Source: Enterobacteriaceae bacterium RIT691 (GTDB lineage Bacteria; Pseudomonadota; Gammaproteobacteria; Enterobacterales; Enterobacteriaceae). Taken from it: a DNA stretch of 64,000 nucleotides. A program made the position numbers and the translations under genes. Positions 8,984 through 17,668 of the stretch are shown here, piece by piece; position 1 is the first letter of the stretch; every line of letters begins with the position of its first letter. The notes under the pieces were generated by a model. That model ran no database searches, had not been told where the DNA came from, and saw only the letters and a list, made by a program, of their open reading frames with translations. The stretch lies in assembly GCA_009668205.1 (NCBI GenBank), contig WJYM01000006.1, positions 248,001-312,000 on the forward strand, read 5' to 3'.

Positions 8984-9112
8984 GTTTGCTTATGGATTGA
9001 CCTTCATATGAAATATTTTGCTTTAGATAGTCTGCTACTTTAATTTTATGTTAGGAAATTAGAACGTTTCTTTCTGCTTATTTGTTATTTTCTTGTGCAT
9101 TTAAATAAGATG

Positions 9113-9280
9113 TTAAGAACCCGTCACCATGTTGGGGATCCCGCGGGCGTGGGTAAGCCTCTGGCACGCGCCGGTAGCCCATGCAATGCAAAACTGATGC
9201 TTATTCGCTTCGGTGTATAGCCGTACGCATTTGCCGCAACCATTGACGCAGCAGCACCCGCCCTGCTCCCTTTCAGCCAT
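9113..9280 (-). CDS. possible cysteine-rich small protein
   Basis: A 55-residue frame starts MAEREQGGCCCVNGCGKCVR and contains seven cysteines, six of them in the pattern CCC-x3-C-x2-C-x12-C, which could form a small zinc or disulfide module. The ATG overlaps the end of the frame upstream (ATGGCTGA), as in coupled genes. There is no family I recognise, and the surrounding DNA looks decayed, so this may also be a remnant. Confidence 0.35.
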   Translation of the reverse strand: MAEREQGGCCCVNGCGKCVRLYTEANKHQFCIAWATGACQRLTHARGIPNMVTGS

Positions 9281-9470
9281 GGAAGTTCTCGTGGGGCTGG
9301 CTCAGAAAGTCCTGCGAGCCATCCACCGTTTTGGATGCACCGACGCCTGCCTGAGCCATGGGCAGAACGCCGCTGGTCTACATAATCAGCCGGTCAATCC
9401 AACCCGCGAGGATCGCCTCGCGCACAAGCAGTACAATCACGCCCCATATCAGTAATATCCTTATTACCAT
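9273..9470 (-). pseudogene. possible decayed small membrane-protein gene with in-frame stop
   Basis: The frame starts MVIRILLIWGVIVLLVREA, a likely membrane segment, and reaches a TAG after 30 residues (stop at 9378-9380). The same frame then stays open for 34 more codons to a TGA at 9273. This may be a genuine 30-residue protein or a broken 65-residue one. An AGGA lies directly against the ATG, too close for a good ribosome site. Confidence 0.3.
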
Positions 9471-9750
9471 TCCTGCTTTACACCCCTCATCTTTACCTCT
9501 GTTTGCACGCTGACATCGATAAAGTAACGTGCTGGATCTATACGTACCATAAACAAGAGTAATAGATAACGGAGGAAAGCGCCCGGGTGCGGAATATGTG
9601 ATCTGGGGTAGCGGGTGGTGGATTATTCGTCAAGGGGGGCAAGCTGAGCTGGGTGTTTTTTGGCCTCAACCTGTTGAAAAAATTAACGCCGCTACAACGT
9701 GAAATGGCATTTTCGTCACTCTCTGCAAGCGGTAGCAAAATTCAGGCAAT
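9471..9750. other. noncoding or decayed region
   Basis: About 280 bases with no convincing gene. One plus-strand frame reads LSWVFFGLNLLKKLTPLQRE near 9645-9705 and looks protein-like, but it lacks a start codon with a ribosome site and runs through the terminator at 9751. It may be the remains of a lost gene. Confidence 0.3.
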
Positions 9751-9778
9751 AAAAAACCCGCACTCGGCGGGTTTTTTT
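9751..9778. terminator. bidirectional terminator downstream of csp gene
   Basis: The hairpin CCCGC / GCGGG with a five-base loop has six A before and seven T after. It can stop transcription from the cold-shock gene on the minus strand and anything arriving from the left. Confidence 0.8.
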
Positions 9779-9852
9779 CTTATCAGTCATATTTAGCTGC
9801 TCAGGCAACTGCCTTCATCGCGTTTGTAAACATTCCTGATAAAGTGCGCGTC

Positions 9853-10065
9853 TTACAGAGCGGTTACGTTACCGGCTGAAGGACCTTTAGCGCCATTTTC
9901 AATGGTGAAGGAAACTTTCTGACCTTCATCCAGGGTTTTGAAGCTATCGCTCTGGATTGCAGAGAAATGTACGAACACATCTTTGCTGCCGTCGTCTGGA
10001 GTGATGAAGCCGAAACCTTTATCGGAGTTGAACCATTTTACTAAACCAGTCATTTTGTTAGACAT
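9853..10065 (-). CDS. CspA-family cold shock protein
   Basis: The 70-residue single cold-shock domain starts [20 protein letters not shown] and contains the RNA-binding motifs KGFGFI and VFVHF. It is an RNA chaperone of the CspA type. Sequence features are intermediate between CspA (C-terminal half, [13 protein letters not shown]) and CspB/CspG/CspI (N-terminal [13 protein letters not shown]), so I give no exact symbol. The message carries a long leader with a cold box, as in cold-inducible family members. Confidence 0.95.
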   Translation of the reverse strand: MSNKMTGLVKWFNSDKGFGFITPDDGSKDVFVHFSAIQSDSFKTLDEGQKVSFTIENGAKGPSAGNVTAL

Positions 10066-10269
10066 TGATAATTCCTTAATTACTGAGCCACTAAGAGCGG
10101 CGATGATGGCCTGTTATAGAGTAACTTATTTGGCACTTAGGAGGAGGCTCATGAGGGGAATATCTAACGATAACACCTAAACTGAGAACTGCTTTACTAA
10201 AACTGCTTTCATAAGGTCTGTTTTACAAACCGAGGACGCTATTAAGACATAGTGAAACGTGTTTGGCAA
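10066..10269 (-). promoter_or_regulatory. cold-shock promoter and cold-box 5' leader
   Basis: Read on the minus strand, the leader starts near 10232 with CGGTTTGTAAAACAGACC, closely resembling the start of the E. coli cspA message (cold box), and continues with further cspA-like blocks (AAAGCAGT, GTTATCGTT, CCCCTC) to the ATG. The leader is about 167 bases long. A -35 TTGCCA (10264-10269) and -10 TTAATA (10240-10245) stand before it. This type of leader makes the message stable and translatable in the cold. Confidence 0.75.
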
Positions 10270-10541
10270 CCTTTATCTTTTTTATGTTAACCACTTATCC
10301 ACCCAGACGTCTGTTCGCGCCAGGAGGGTGACAGCCGAAAGGGTCATCATCCGGCGCGTCCCACCCGCTAGTCTACACTCAACATTCCTGCTTCGATCGC
10401 CATCACATAGTGACGCATGAAATCATTACTCTAAGGCTAACAATTCGCACCCCAGCTTAATTGATGCCCTACTCCCTACGGAGCAGACTTAATGCAGCAT
10501 AAATCCAGGCAAAAATGATTTGCTGAATCAGGAGGTTAATA
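10270..10541 (+). promoter_or_regulatory. mdc operon upstream region
   Basis: About 270 bases between the csp promoter and mdcA. A short palindrome, TCAC-ATA-GTGA (10403-10413), is a weak candidate for a LysR-type (MdcR) site. The ribosome site AGGAGG at 10530-10535 lies six bases before the mdcA ATG. I cannot fix the promoter. Confidence 0.4.
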
Positions 10542-12197
10542 ATGAATGCTGGCCAAAGTCCGGCCCGGAACTGGAACACCCGTCGCAACGAAAAAGCCCG
10601 ACGCGTCGCTTCCCTTCCGCTGCAGGGTAAGGTAATTCCCACCGATGATCTGGTGGATGCCCTGGAAAAACTGATTGCCCCAGGCGACCGCGTGGTGCTG
10701 GAAGGGAACAACCAGAAGCAGGCCGATTTCCTCTCCCGCAAGCTCGCAGAAGTCAATCCATCAAAAGTGCACGACCTGCATATGATCATGCCAAGCGTGG
10801 GTCGCAGCGAGCATCTGGATATCTTCGAAAAAGGGATTGCCCGTAAGCTCGACTTCTCCTTCTCTGGCCCGCAAAGTCTGCGCATTTCGCAGCTGTTGCA
10901 GGACGGTCAGCTGGAAATCGGTGCTATTCACACCTATATCGAACTCTATTCCCGCCTGTATGTCGATCTCTGCCCCAACGTGGCGCTGATTGCCGGTTAT
11001 AAAGCCGACCGTAAAGGCAACCTCTATACCGGACCAAGCACTGAAGACACCCCGGCGCTGGTCGAAGCCGCCGCCTTCCGCGACGGGATTGTTATCGCCC
11101 AGGTGAACGAAATCGTTGATGACGAATGTGACCTGCCGCGCGTCGACATTCCAGGTTCGTGGATTGATTACGTTGTCGTGGCCGACAAGCCGTTCTTCAT
11201 TGAACCGCTGTTTACCCGCGACCCGCGCCTGATCAAACAGGAGCACATCCTGATGGCGATGATGGCCATCAAAGGCATCTACGCCGAGCATCAGGTGCAG
11301 TCACTCAACCACGGCATCGGCTTTAACACCGCCGCCATTGAACTGCTGTTGCCCACCTACGGCGAGCAGCTCGGCCTGAAGGGTAAAATCTGTAAGCACT
11401 GGACCCTGAACCCGCATCCGACGTTGATCCCAGCGATTGAAAGCGGCTGGGTTGAGAGCGTGCACTGCTTCGGCGGCGAACTGGGGATGGAAGAGTATAT
11501 CCGCGCCCGTCCGGACATCTTCTTTACCGGCGCTGACGGTTCAATGCGCTCTAACCGTGCCTTCTGCCAGCTGGCAGGCCAGTACGCCGTGGATATGTTC
11601 ATCGGTTCTACCCTTCAGGTGGACGGTCTCGCGAACTCCTCAACCGTGACCCGTGGTCGTCTTTCCGGTTTCGGCGGTGCGCCAAACATGGGCCACGATC
11701 CGCACGGTCGTCGTCACGCGACGCCTGCCTGGCTGAACATGATCACTGAACCAGACCCAATGCAACGCGGGAAAAAACTCGTGGTGCAGATGGTGGAAAC
11801 CTTCCAGGCTGGCGTGAAGCCGACCTTCGTTGAACAACTGGATGCCGTTGAAGTGGCGAAATCCTCCGGGATGCCGCTGGCGCCGGTGATGATTTACGGC
11901 GATGACGTGACCCACGTGCTCACCGAAGAAGGTATCGCCTACCTGTATCGCGCGAAGGATTTGGAAGAGCGCCGGGCGATGGTGGCGGCGGTTGCCGGGA
12001 TCACCGATATCGGGCTGGGTGTGGACGCGAAACGCGTTGCCGACCTGCGTAAGAGCGGCAAAGTGGTTTACCCGGAAGATATGGGCATTCGCCGCTCAGA
12101 AGCCACTCGCTCCCTGCTGGCTGCCAGCAGCGTCGCGGATTTGGTTGAGTGGTCCGACGGCTTATACAACCCACCTGCGAAATTCCGGAGCTGGTAA
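10542..12197 (+). CDS. mdcA: malonate decarboxylase alpha subunit (acetyl-ACP:malonate transferase)
   Basis: MdcA moves the acyl carrier protein from acetate to malonate in the biotin-independent malonate decarboxylase: acetyl-S-ACP plus malonate gives malonyl-S-ACP plus acetate. The 551 residues match the known length of the Klebsiella subunit, and the sequence is of the CoA-transferase type (GADGSMRSNRAFCQLAGQYA, STLQVDGLANSSTVTRGR). It is the first gene of an eight-gene operon with tight spacing. The start has a perfect AGGAGG ribosome site. Confidence 0.95.
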   Translation: MNAGQSPARNWNTRRNEKARRVASLPLQGKVIPTDDLVDALEKLIAPGDRVVLEGNNQKQADFLSRKLAEVNPSKVHDLHMIMPSVGRSEHLDIFEKGIARKLDFSFSGPQSLRISQLLQDGQLEIGAIHTYIELYSRLYVDLCPNVALIAGYKADRKGNLYTGPSTEDTPALVEAAAFRDGIVIAQVNEIVDDECDLPRVDIPGSWIDYVVVADKPFFIEPLFTRDPRLIKQEHILMAMMAIKGIYAEHQVQSLNHGIGFNTAAIELLLPTYGEQLGLKGKICKHWTLNPHPTLIPAIESGWVESVHCFGGELGMEEYIRARPDIFFTGADGSMRSNRAFCQLAGQYAVDMFIGSTLQVDGLANSSTVTRGRLSGFGGAPNMGHDPHGRRHATPAWLNMITEPDPMQRGKKLVVQMVETFQAGVKPTFVEQLDAVEVAKSSGMPLAPVMIYGDDVTHVLTEEGIAYLYRAKDLEERRAMVAAVAGITDIGLGVDAKRVADLRKSGKVVYPEDMGIRRSEATRSLLAASSVADLVEWSDGLYNPPAKFRSW

Positions 12198-13057
12198 TGA
12201 AACTCCTGTCACAGACTCAGGCAGAGGGTCAGGCGCAGCAACTGGCGATTATTGCCCGCGACTGCCTGATCGACGAAGCGCGATTAAGCCCGAAACCGGG
12301 TCTGGTAGACAGCCGGGGAAATGGCGCTCATCACGATTTGTCGTTAGCGCTGATGGAGTGCTCTGCGCACAGCCTGACCCCTACATTTCTGCAACTGGCA
12401 CGACACAGCTGGCAGCGCCCTGCCGACATCGCCCTGCGCGAAACCGTCGGCCGTCTTGGGCGTGAAGGTGAACAGCAGATGATGGTCGCCACCGCTGGCG
12501 TCAATACGCATCGCGGTGCTATCTGGGCGCTCGGTCTGCTGGTCAGCGCGGCGGCCATGTCGGGTGTTAACGCAAGTGCGCAGCAGATTGCGGATACCGC
12601 CGCACAGCTTGCCCGCCTGCCAGACAACGCGGCACCGAAAGTCTTCAGCAAAGGTCTGAAGGCCACCCATCAGTATCGGGTTCCCGGTGCGCGTGAAGAG
12701 GCGCAGCAGGCCTTTCCCCACGTGACGAAGCTGGCGCTACCGCAGTTGCAGCTCAGCCGGGCCAAGGGTGCAAGCGAAAGCGAAGCCCGTATAGATGCGC
12801 TGATGGCGATCATGTCCTCACTCAGCGACACCTGCGTCCTTTCGCGTGCGGGTATGCCAGGACTTAAGGCGATGCAACACGGTGCCCAGGCGGTACTTGC
12901 TGCGGGCGGCAGTTCTACCGCTGCTGGCAGTGAAGCGCTGGCACATCTGGATTCACAGATGCTGGCCCTCAACGCATCGCCCGGGGGCGCCGCCGATCTG
13001 CTCGCTGCCACGCTGTTTCTTGACAGGGTCTGCCAGCCCGCGTCTTGCTCATTTTAA
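12197..13057 (+). CDS. mdcB: triphosphoribosyl-dephospho-CoA synthase MdcB
   Basis: MdcB (CitG family) makes the precursor of the prosthetic group carried by the MdcC acyl carrier protein from dephospho-CoA and ATP. The family motif around RLSPKPGLVDSRGNGAHHDL is clear, with the later LGREGEQQM and GVNTHRGAIWALG blocks. The ATG overlaps the mdcA stop (TAATG), which fixes the start and gives 286 residues. A longer frame upstream within mdcA is a shadow. Confidence 0.93.
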   Translation: MKLLSQTQAEGQAQQLAIIARDCLIDEARLSPKPGLVDSRGNGAHHDLSLALMECSAHSLTPTFLQLARHSWQRPADIALRETVGRLGREGEQQMMVATAGVNTHRGAIWALGLLVSAAAMSGVNASAQQIADTAAQLARLPDNAAPKVFSKGLKATHQYRVPGAREEAQQAFPHVTKLALPQLQLSRAKGASESEARIDALMAIMSSLSDTCVLSRAGMPGLKAMQHGAQAVLAAGGSSTAAGSEALAHLDSQMLALNASPGGAADLLAATLFLDRVCQPASCSF

Positions 13058-13067
13058 AGAGGATGTT

Positions 13068-13367
13068 ATGGAACACATTACATTGTCATTTCCTGCCAGC
13101 CGTACTGTAGACGGTAAAGCGCTGGCGGGCGTTGTAGGCTCCGGTGATATGGAAGTCCTTTTCACCGCCGCCGCTGGGGATTCCCTCAGCATTGATATCA
13201 CGACCTCCGTGGACAATAGCACCAGCCGCTGGAATGCGTTGTTCGATCGTCTGAATCTGACTAACGGTCTGCCTGCGGGCAAGCTGGTTATTCATGATTT
13301 CGGTGCCACCCCGGGTGTTGCCCGCATTCGTATCGAACAGGTTTTTGAAGAGGTGAGCCATGCGTAA
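13068..13367 (+). CDS. mdcC: malonate decarboxylase delta subunit, acyl carrier protein MdcC
   Basis: This 99-residue acyl carrier protein carries the 2'-(5''-phosphoribosyl)-3'-dephospho-CoA group. The attachment serine is Ser25 in VVGSGDME, the position known from Klebsiella MdcC. The ATG at 13068 follows AAAGAGGATGTT. The gene ends eight bases inside mdcD. Confidence 0.95.
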   Translation: MEHITLSFPASRTVDGKALAGVVGSGDMEVLFTAAAGDSLSIDITTSVDNSTSRWNALFDRLNLTNGLPAGKLVIHDFGATPGVARIRIEQVFEEVSHA

Positions 13368-14193
13368 CGATCGCAGCTTTATTGAACTGCGCGCCCGTGA
13401 GCGTGCCCACCAGCTGCTGGACGAAGGCAGCTATCGCGAACTGCTCGACCCGTTCGAGGGCATCATGTCGCCGTGGCTTGCGCCGCAGGGCGTGGTTCCA
13501 CAATCCGATGACGGCATGGTGGTGGCTCGCGGCACCATTAATGGTCAGTCCGCGGTGGTTATCGCCATCGAAGGTACTTTCCAGGGCGGCAGCATGGGCG
13601 AAGTGTCCGGCGCAAAAATGGCGGCGGCATTGGAGCTGGCGGCAGAAGATAACCGCAATGGCATTCCGACGCAGGCCGTGCTCAGCCTCGAAACCGGCGG
13701 TGTGCGTTTACAGGAAGCGAACCTCGGCCTGGCAGCGATTGCCGATATCCATGCCGCGATTGTCGACCTGCGTCGCTACACCCCGGTGGTCGGCATTATT
13801 ACCGGCACCGTCGGTTGCTTCGGCGGGATGTCCATCGCGGCCGCACTGTGCAGCTACCTGATTGTGACCCGCGAAGCGCGTCTGGGCCTGAACGGCCCGC
13901 AGGTTATCGAACAGGAAGCCGGGATTGAAGAGTACGACTCCCGCGACCGTCCGTTTATCTGGAGCATGACCGGCGGCGAAATCCGTTATGAAAGCGGCCT
14001 GGTCGATGCGCTGGTGGGTGACGGCGTGAATGCGGTGAAAGCGGCCATGAATGAGGCCATCGCCAAAGGCGTTCCTGCGCAGAACCGCAGCGATAAATAT
14101 GCCGACTTCCTGGCCCGTCTGTCTCACTTCGACACCCGCCAGCAGGCCGATACTGCGAAGATCAAACAGCTTTTCGCCGGGGAGGTGAAATGA
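13360..14193 (+). CDS. mdcD: malonate decarboxylase beta subunit MdcD
   Basis: With MdcE it decarboxylates malonyl-S-ACP to acetyl-S-ACP and CO2. It has the carboxyltransferase (crotonase) fold: QGGSMGEVSGAKMAAALELA, SLETGGVRLQEANLGL, ITGTVGCFGGMSIAAALC. The 277 residues match the family. The start overlaps the mdcC end and the stop overlaps the mdcE ATG (ATGA), so translation is coupled. Confidence 0.95.
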   Translation: MRNDRSFIELRARERAHQLLDEGSYRELLDPFEGIMSPWLAPQGVVPQSDDGMVVARGTINGQSAVVIAIEGTFQGGSMGEVSGAKMAAALELAAEDNRNGIPTQAVLSLETGGVRLQEANLGLAAIADIHAAIVDLRRYTPVVGIITGTVGCFGGMSIAAALCSYLIVTREARLGLNGPQVIEQEAGIEEYDSRDRPFIWSMTGGEIRYESGLVDALVGDGVNAVKAAMNEAIAKGVPAQNRSDKYADFLARLSHFDTRQQADTAKIKQLFAGEVK

Positions 14194-14993
14194 TGACTCA
14201 GTCCAATAATCGCGCGGCCATCTGGCTGGAAAAACTGGCCCCCAATGCCCCGCGCATGAGCGGTCTGTGCCCTTCTGTTCAGGTCGCCGATGCGCCACTG
14301 AATGGCGAAACCGTCCGTTTCATCGCCGTGGTTCCCGATGCCAATAACCATTACCCCCGCGCCGCTAAAGGCGAAGTGGGCCTGTTGGAAGGCTGGACGC
14401 TGGCGAAAGTGGTCAATGAAACCCTCGACGCCGACGCCAACAGCGACGTGAAACGCCCGATCGTGGCGGTTATCGACGTGCCAAGCCAGGCCTACGGCCG
14501 CCGTGAAGAAGCGTTCGGGATCCACCAGGCATTAGCAGGCGCCGCGGGCGCGTATGCCAAAGCACGTCTGGCGGGCCATCCGGTCATCGGCCTTATCGTC
14601 GGTAAAGCGATGTCCGGGGCGTTTCTGGCGCACGGTTATCAGGCCAATCGCCTGATTGCCATCAACGACAAAGGCGTACTGGTGCATGCGATGGGGAAAG
14701 AATCTGCCGCGCGTATCACCCTGCGTACCGTTGACGCACTGGAAAAACTGGCGGCGACGATCCCGCCAATGGCCTATGACGTCAGCAACTACGCCACGTT
14801 GGGCCTGCTTTCGGATCTGCTGACCCTCAGCAATCCGGATGCACCGTCTGATGCGGATCTGGCAACGGTGGAAATCACCGTACAGAAAGCCATTTCCGAT
14901 GCACGTAAAGATCCAAGCCTCAAAAACCGCCTCGGCGCGGAAAATCGCCGTAGCTCCGCCCTGGTTCGCGAACGGATGCGCGCCACCTGGTAA
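14190..14993 (+). CDS. mdcE: malonate decarboxylase gamma subunit MdcE
   Basis: MdcE is the partner of MdcD in the decarboxylase core. The 267 residues show the carboxyltransferase-like blocks VAVIDVPSQAYGRREEAFG and GKAMSGAFLAHGYQANRLIA. Two adjacent ATGs (14190 and 14193) follow GGAGG; either could be used. After the stop there is a 138-base gap before mdcF with a small hairpin (GGGCGC-AAGATA-GCGCCC at 15044-15061) but no strong terminator. Confidence 0.95.
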   Translation: MMTQSNNRAAIWLEKLAPNAPRMSGLCPSVQVADAPLNGETVRFIAVVPDANNHYPRAAKGEVGLLEGWTLAKVVNETLDADANSDVKRPIVAVIDVPSQAYGRREEAFGIHQALAGAAGAYAKARLAGHPVIGLIVGKAMSGAFLAHGYQANRLIAINDKGVLVHAMGKESAARITLRTVDALEKLAATIPPMAYDVSNYATLGLLSDLLTLSNPDAPSDADLATVEITVQKAISDARKDPSLKNRLGAENRRSSALVRERMRATW

Positions 14994-15131
14994 CGAGCAG
15001 TACAAAGTACGTAAAAAAAGACCTGCCGAAAGCGGTCGCCGTCGGGCGCAAGATAGCGCCCACGGTCAGCCCGCTTTTAGAAAATTATAACCATCGCGTC
15101 AGTGTTAATTTTTTTATCTACAGGTGACCTA

Positions 15132-16091
15132 ATGACTTATGTAATTGTTCATGCCCTTGCTCCGATTTTTATCATCATGCTGCTCGGCTTTTGGGCCGGT
15201 AAAGCCAAAATGGTCGACAACAAAAATGTGTCGCTGCTGAATATTTTTGTCATGGACTTTGCCCTGCCGGCTGCGCTGTTCAGCGCCACCGTGCAGACGC
15301 CATGGGCGGGTATTGTTGCGCAGTCCCCACTGATTGTGGTGCTGACAGGCGCAATGTGGATTACCTACGCCGCTATCTACTTCACCGCCACCAGCATCTT
15401 TAAAAAGTCACCTCAGGATGCCGCCGTGCTGACGCTTACCGTCGCACTGCCGAACTACGCCGCACTGGGTCTGCCCATTCTGGGCAGCGTGCTGGGCGAA
15501 GGTTCAGCAACCTCACTGTCTGTGGCCGTGTCTATCGCCTGTGGTTCTGTGCTGATGACGCCGTTCTGCCTGCTGATCCTCGAGCGTGAAAAAGCGCGTG
15601 CTGCGGGTGAAAACAGCGGCTCTACGCTGGCCATGCTGCCAGTACTGATGTGGCGTTCACTGAAAAAACCTATCGTGATGGGTCCGCTGCTGGGTGTGAT
15701 TCTGTCTGCCATCGGGATTAAAATGCCGGACCTGCTGCTGTCCGCGATTAAACCGCTGGGTCTGTCTGCAACGGCGGCAGCGCTGTTCCTGACCGGTGTT
15801 ATCCTGTCTGCCCGTAAGCTGAAGCTGAATGCCGTGGTCGGTATCGCGACCATCACCAAGCTGCTGATCCAACCTTTCATCGCCTGGGGTATCGTACTGG
15901 CATTCGGTCTGCACGGTTCAGTGGCAATCACCGCTATCCTGATGATCGCCCTGTCTGCGGGCTTCTTCGGCGTGGTATTCGGCAACCGCTTTGGCGTTCA
16001 GTCACCGGATGCAGAAGCCGTGCTGCTGTTGAGCTCCGTTCTGTGTATCCTGTCGTTACCGCTGTTCATCACGTTAACTTCAGGCATGTAA
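15132..16091 (+). CDS. mdcF: malonate transporter MdcF
   Basis: An integral membrane protein of the auxin efflux carrier (AEC) family with about ten segments in 319 residues. Its place inside the mdc operon makes it the malonate carrier, as annotated in Klebsiella. I set the start at the ATG after CAGGTGACCTA, which gives MTYVIVHALAPIFIIMLLGF; an in-frame start 30 bases earlier is less likely. The gene is one base short of touching mdcG. Confidence 0.92.
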   Translation: MTYVIVHALAPIFIIMLLGFWAGKAKMVDNKNVSLLNIFVMDFALPAALFSATVQTPWAGIVAQSPLIVVLTGAMWITYAAIYFTATSIFKKSPQDAAVLTLTVALPNYAALGLPILGSVLGEGSATSLSVAVSIACGSVLMTPFCLLILEREKARAAGENSGSTLAMLPVLMWRSLKKPIVMGPLLGVILSAIGIKMPDLLLSAIKPLGLSATAAALFLTGVILSARKLKLNAVVGIATITKLLIQPFIAWGIVLAFGLHGSVAITAILMIALSAGFFGVVFGNRFGVQSPDAEAVLLLSSVLCILSLPLFITLTSGM

Positions 16092-16092
16092 T

Positions 16093-16713
16093 ATGACATT
16101 CACACCGCGACCGCACGATTTACTTTGGCTCAAACACACCGACGCGTTACTGGACATTCAGGATGCATGGGTGGCAAGCCAATGGCACACAGGGTTACCT
16201 GTCGTCGTGCGGCGCGATGTGAATGACAACGCTGATATTCCGGTCGGGGTGCGCGGCATAAAACGCGAGCAACGCGCCGCCGGATGGGTGAGCGCTGGCA
16301 ACGTATCCCGCGTAATGACGCCAGAAACGCTGGCTGAACGCGAACGCCTGCTGCACTCACCGTTTGTTTCCCAGCCGCCTGTTCAGGCGGCTATTTTGCT
16401 GACCACCTTTGCCTGGCCGTGGCTTTGGGGGATTACCGGCAGCACGGCGTATGCCCTCGCCACCGAAATTCCCGTTCTGCACGCCAACAGCGATCTTGAT
16501 TTGACTATTCGTGCCCCTGAACCGCTCACCCAGGATGAACTGCTCACGTGGCAGGCGCAGGTAGAAAAATTACCCTGCCGTGCAGATACACAGGTTGAAA
16601 CCCCGCTCGGCGCGTTCGCGCTGAACGAATGGCTGCGCGAAGGACGCGTATTGCTGAAAACGCCCACTGGCCCGTGGTTAACCACGACGCCGTGGCACAG
16701 GGAGCACTCATGA
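16093..16713 (+). CDS. mdcG: phosphoribosyl-dephospho-CoA transferase MdcG
   Basis: MdcG attaches the prosthetic group made by MdcB to MdcC. The nucleotidyltransferase-type motif GSTAYALATEIPVLHANSD followed by LDLTIRAPEPL is visible, with the acidic residues of the active site. At 206 residues it has the family length. The stop overlaps the mdcH start (ATGA). Confidence 0.93.
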   Translation: MTFTPRPHDLLWLKHTDALLDIQDAWVASQWHTGLPVVVRRDVNDNADIPVGVRGIKREQRAAGWVSAGNVSRVMTPETLAERERLLHSPFVSQPPVQAAILLTTFAWPWLWGITGSTAYALATEIPVLHANSDLDLTIRAPEPLTQDELLTWQAQVEKLPCRADTQVETPLGAFALNEWLREGRVLLKTPTGPWLTTTPWHREHS

Positions 16714-17612
16714 AGATTCTTTTTACTTTTCCCGGCCAGGGCACTCAACGCGCTGGCATGCTGCAAAACATGCCCAACCGGGATGTCATCCTCGATGACG
16801 TTCGCGCGGTGCTTGGCGCTGAGACAGAGCAACTGGACAGCGAAGCATCGCTGAAACATACCCGTGCCGTGCAGCTGTGTTTGTTGATTGCCGGGGTGGC
16901 GTGGGCCAATGAACTTATCGCCCATCACGTCAAACCGGATATCGTCAGCGGCCTGTCAATTGGCGCCTATCCTGCGGCCGTGGTCGCCGGGGCGCTCGAT
17001 TTTCGCGATGCCCTGCGTCTGGTGGCGCTGCGTGGTGAGTTGATGGAGCAGGCGTATCCGCACGGTTACGGCCTGACGGCCATTGTTGGCCTGTCGCTCT
17101 CGCAGGTGGAAAAACTGATGGCGGGCAGCGAGACCTATATCGCTAACCTCAATGCCGAGACGCAGATTGTGATTGCCGGGCGCGATGAAGAGATGGCGAA
17201 AGTGGCGAAAAAAGCGTTGGACGCAGGTGCCAGCAAAGCCACACGTCTGGCGGTCAGCGTGCCATCCCATTGCGCACTGCTGGATAAGCCCGCCGCCGAG
17301 CTGGCTGACGCCTTTAAATCAGTGACGTTGTCACGTCCTCAATGCACCTATCTGAGTGGATCAACGGCGCGCGTGCTGTGGGAGCCACAAAAAATCGCCG
17401 ACGATCTGGCGTTCAATATGGCCCGCACCGTGCAGTGGCAGGATGCGATGGTATCGGCCAATCAGCGTGACGCACGCCTGGCGATCGAAATGCCACCGGG
17501 CAGCGTCCTGACAGGTCTTACGCATCTGGCAGGCTGGCAGGGTGATGCAATTTGTCGGGAGCGCAACAGCATTGAAGTGGCGCAGCATCTGGCGAAGCGC
17601 CTCAGTCGTTAA
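16710..17612 (+). CDS. mdcH: malonyl-CoA:ACP transferase, epsilon subunit MdcH
   Basis: MdcH primes the carrier protein with a malonyl group from malonyl-CoA. It belongs to the FabD acyltransferase family: FPGQGTQ near the start, the nucleophile Ser83 in SGLSIGAYPA, and VSVPSHCALL with the catalytic His. The 300-residue frame starts at the ATG overlapping the mdcG stop, after GGGAGC. It is the last mdc gene of the operon. Confidence 0.94.
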   Translation: MKILFTFPGQGTQRAGMLQNMPNRDVILDDVRAVLGAETEQLDSEASLKHTRAVQLCLLIAGVAWANELIAHHVKPDIVSGLSIGAYPAAVVAGALDFRDALRLVALRGELMEQAYPHGYGLTAIVGLSLSQVEKLMAGSETYIANLNAETQIVIAGRDEEMAKVAKKALDAGASKATRLAVSVPSHCALLDKPAAELADAFKSVTLSRPQCTYLSGSTARVLWEPQKIADDLAFNMARTVQWQDAMVSANQRDARLAIEMPPGSVLTGLTHLAGWQGDAICRERNSIEVAQHLAKRLSR

Positions 17613-17630
17613 ACAGTTTCCTTGTGGTAT

Positions 17631-17665
17631 TATCGTCCTGATCAACGATATCAATCAGGACGATA
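17631..17665 (+). promoter_or_regulatory. 12-bp perfect inverted repeat covering a ribosome site
   Basis: TATCGTCCTGAT (17631-17642) and ATCAGGACGATA (17654-17665) are exact inverted copies with an 11-base loop. The right arm contains AGGA (17657-17660), the only good ribosome site for the ATG at 17669. In RNA the hairpin would hide that site; in DNA the palindrome could be an operator. There is no T-run, so it is not a standard terminator. Confidence 0.75.
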
Positions 17666-17668
17666 ATC

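Noticed and set aside
8984-9850. a complete prophage or insertion sequence in the decayed region
   Set aside because: I find no integrase, transposase, attachment repeats or structural genes; only small frames of doubtful nature.
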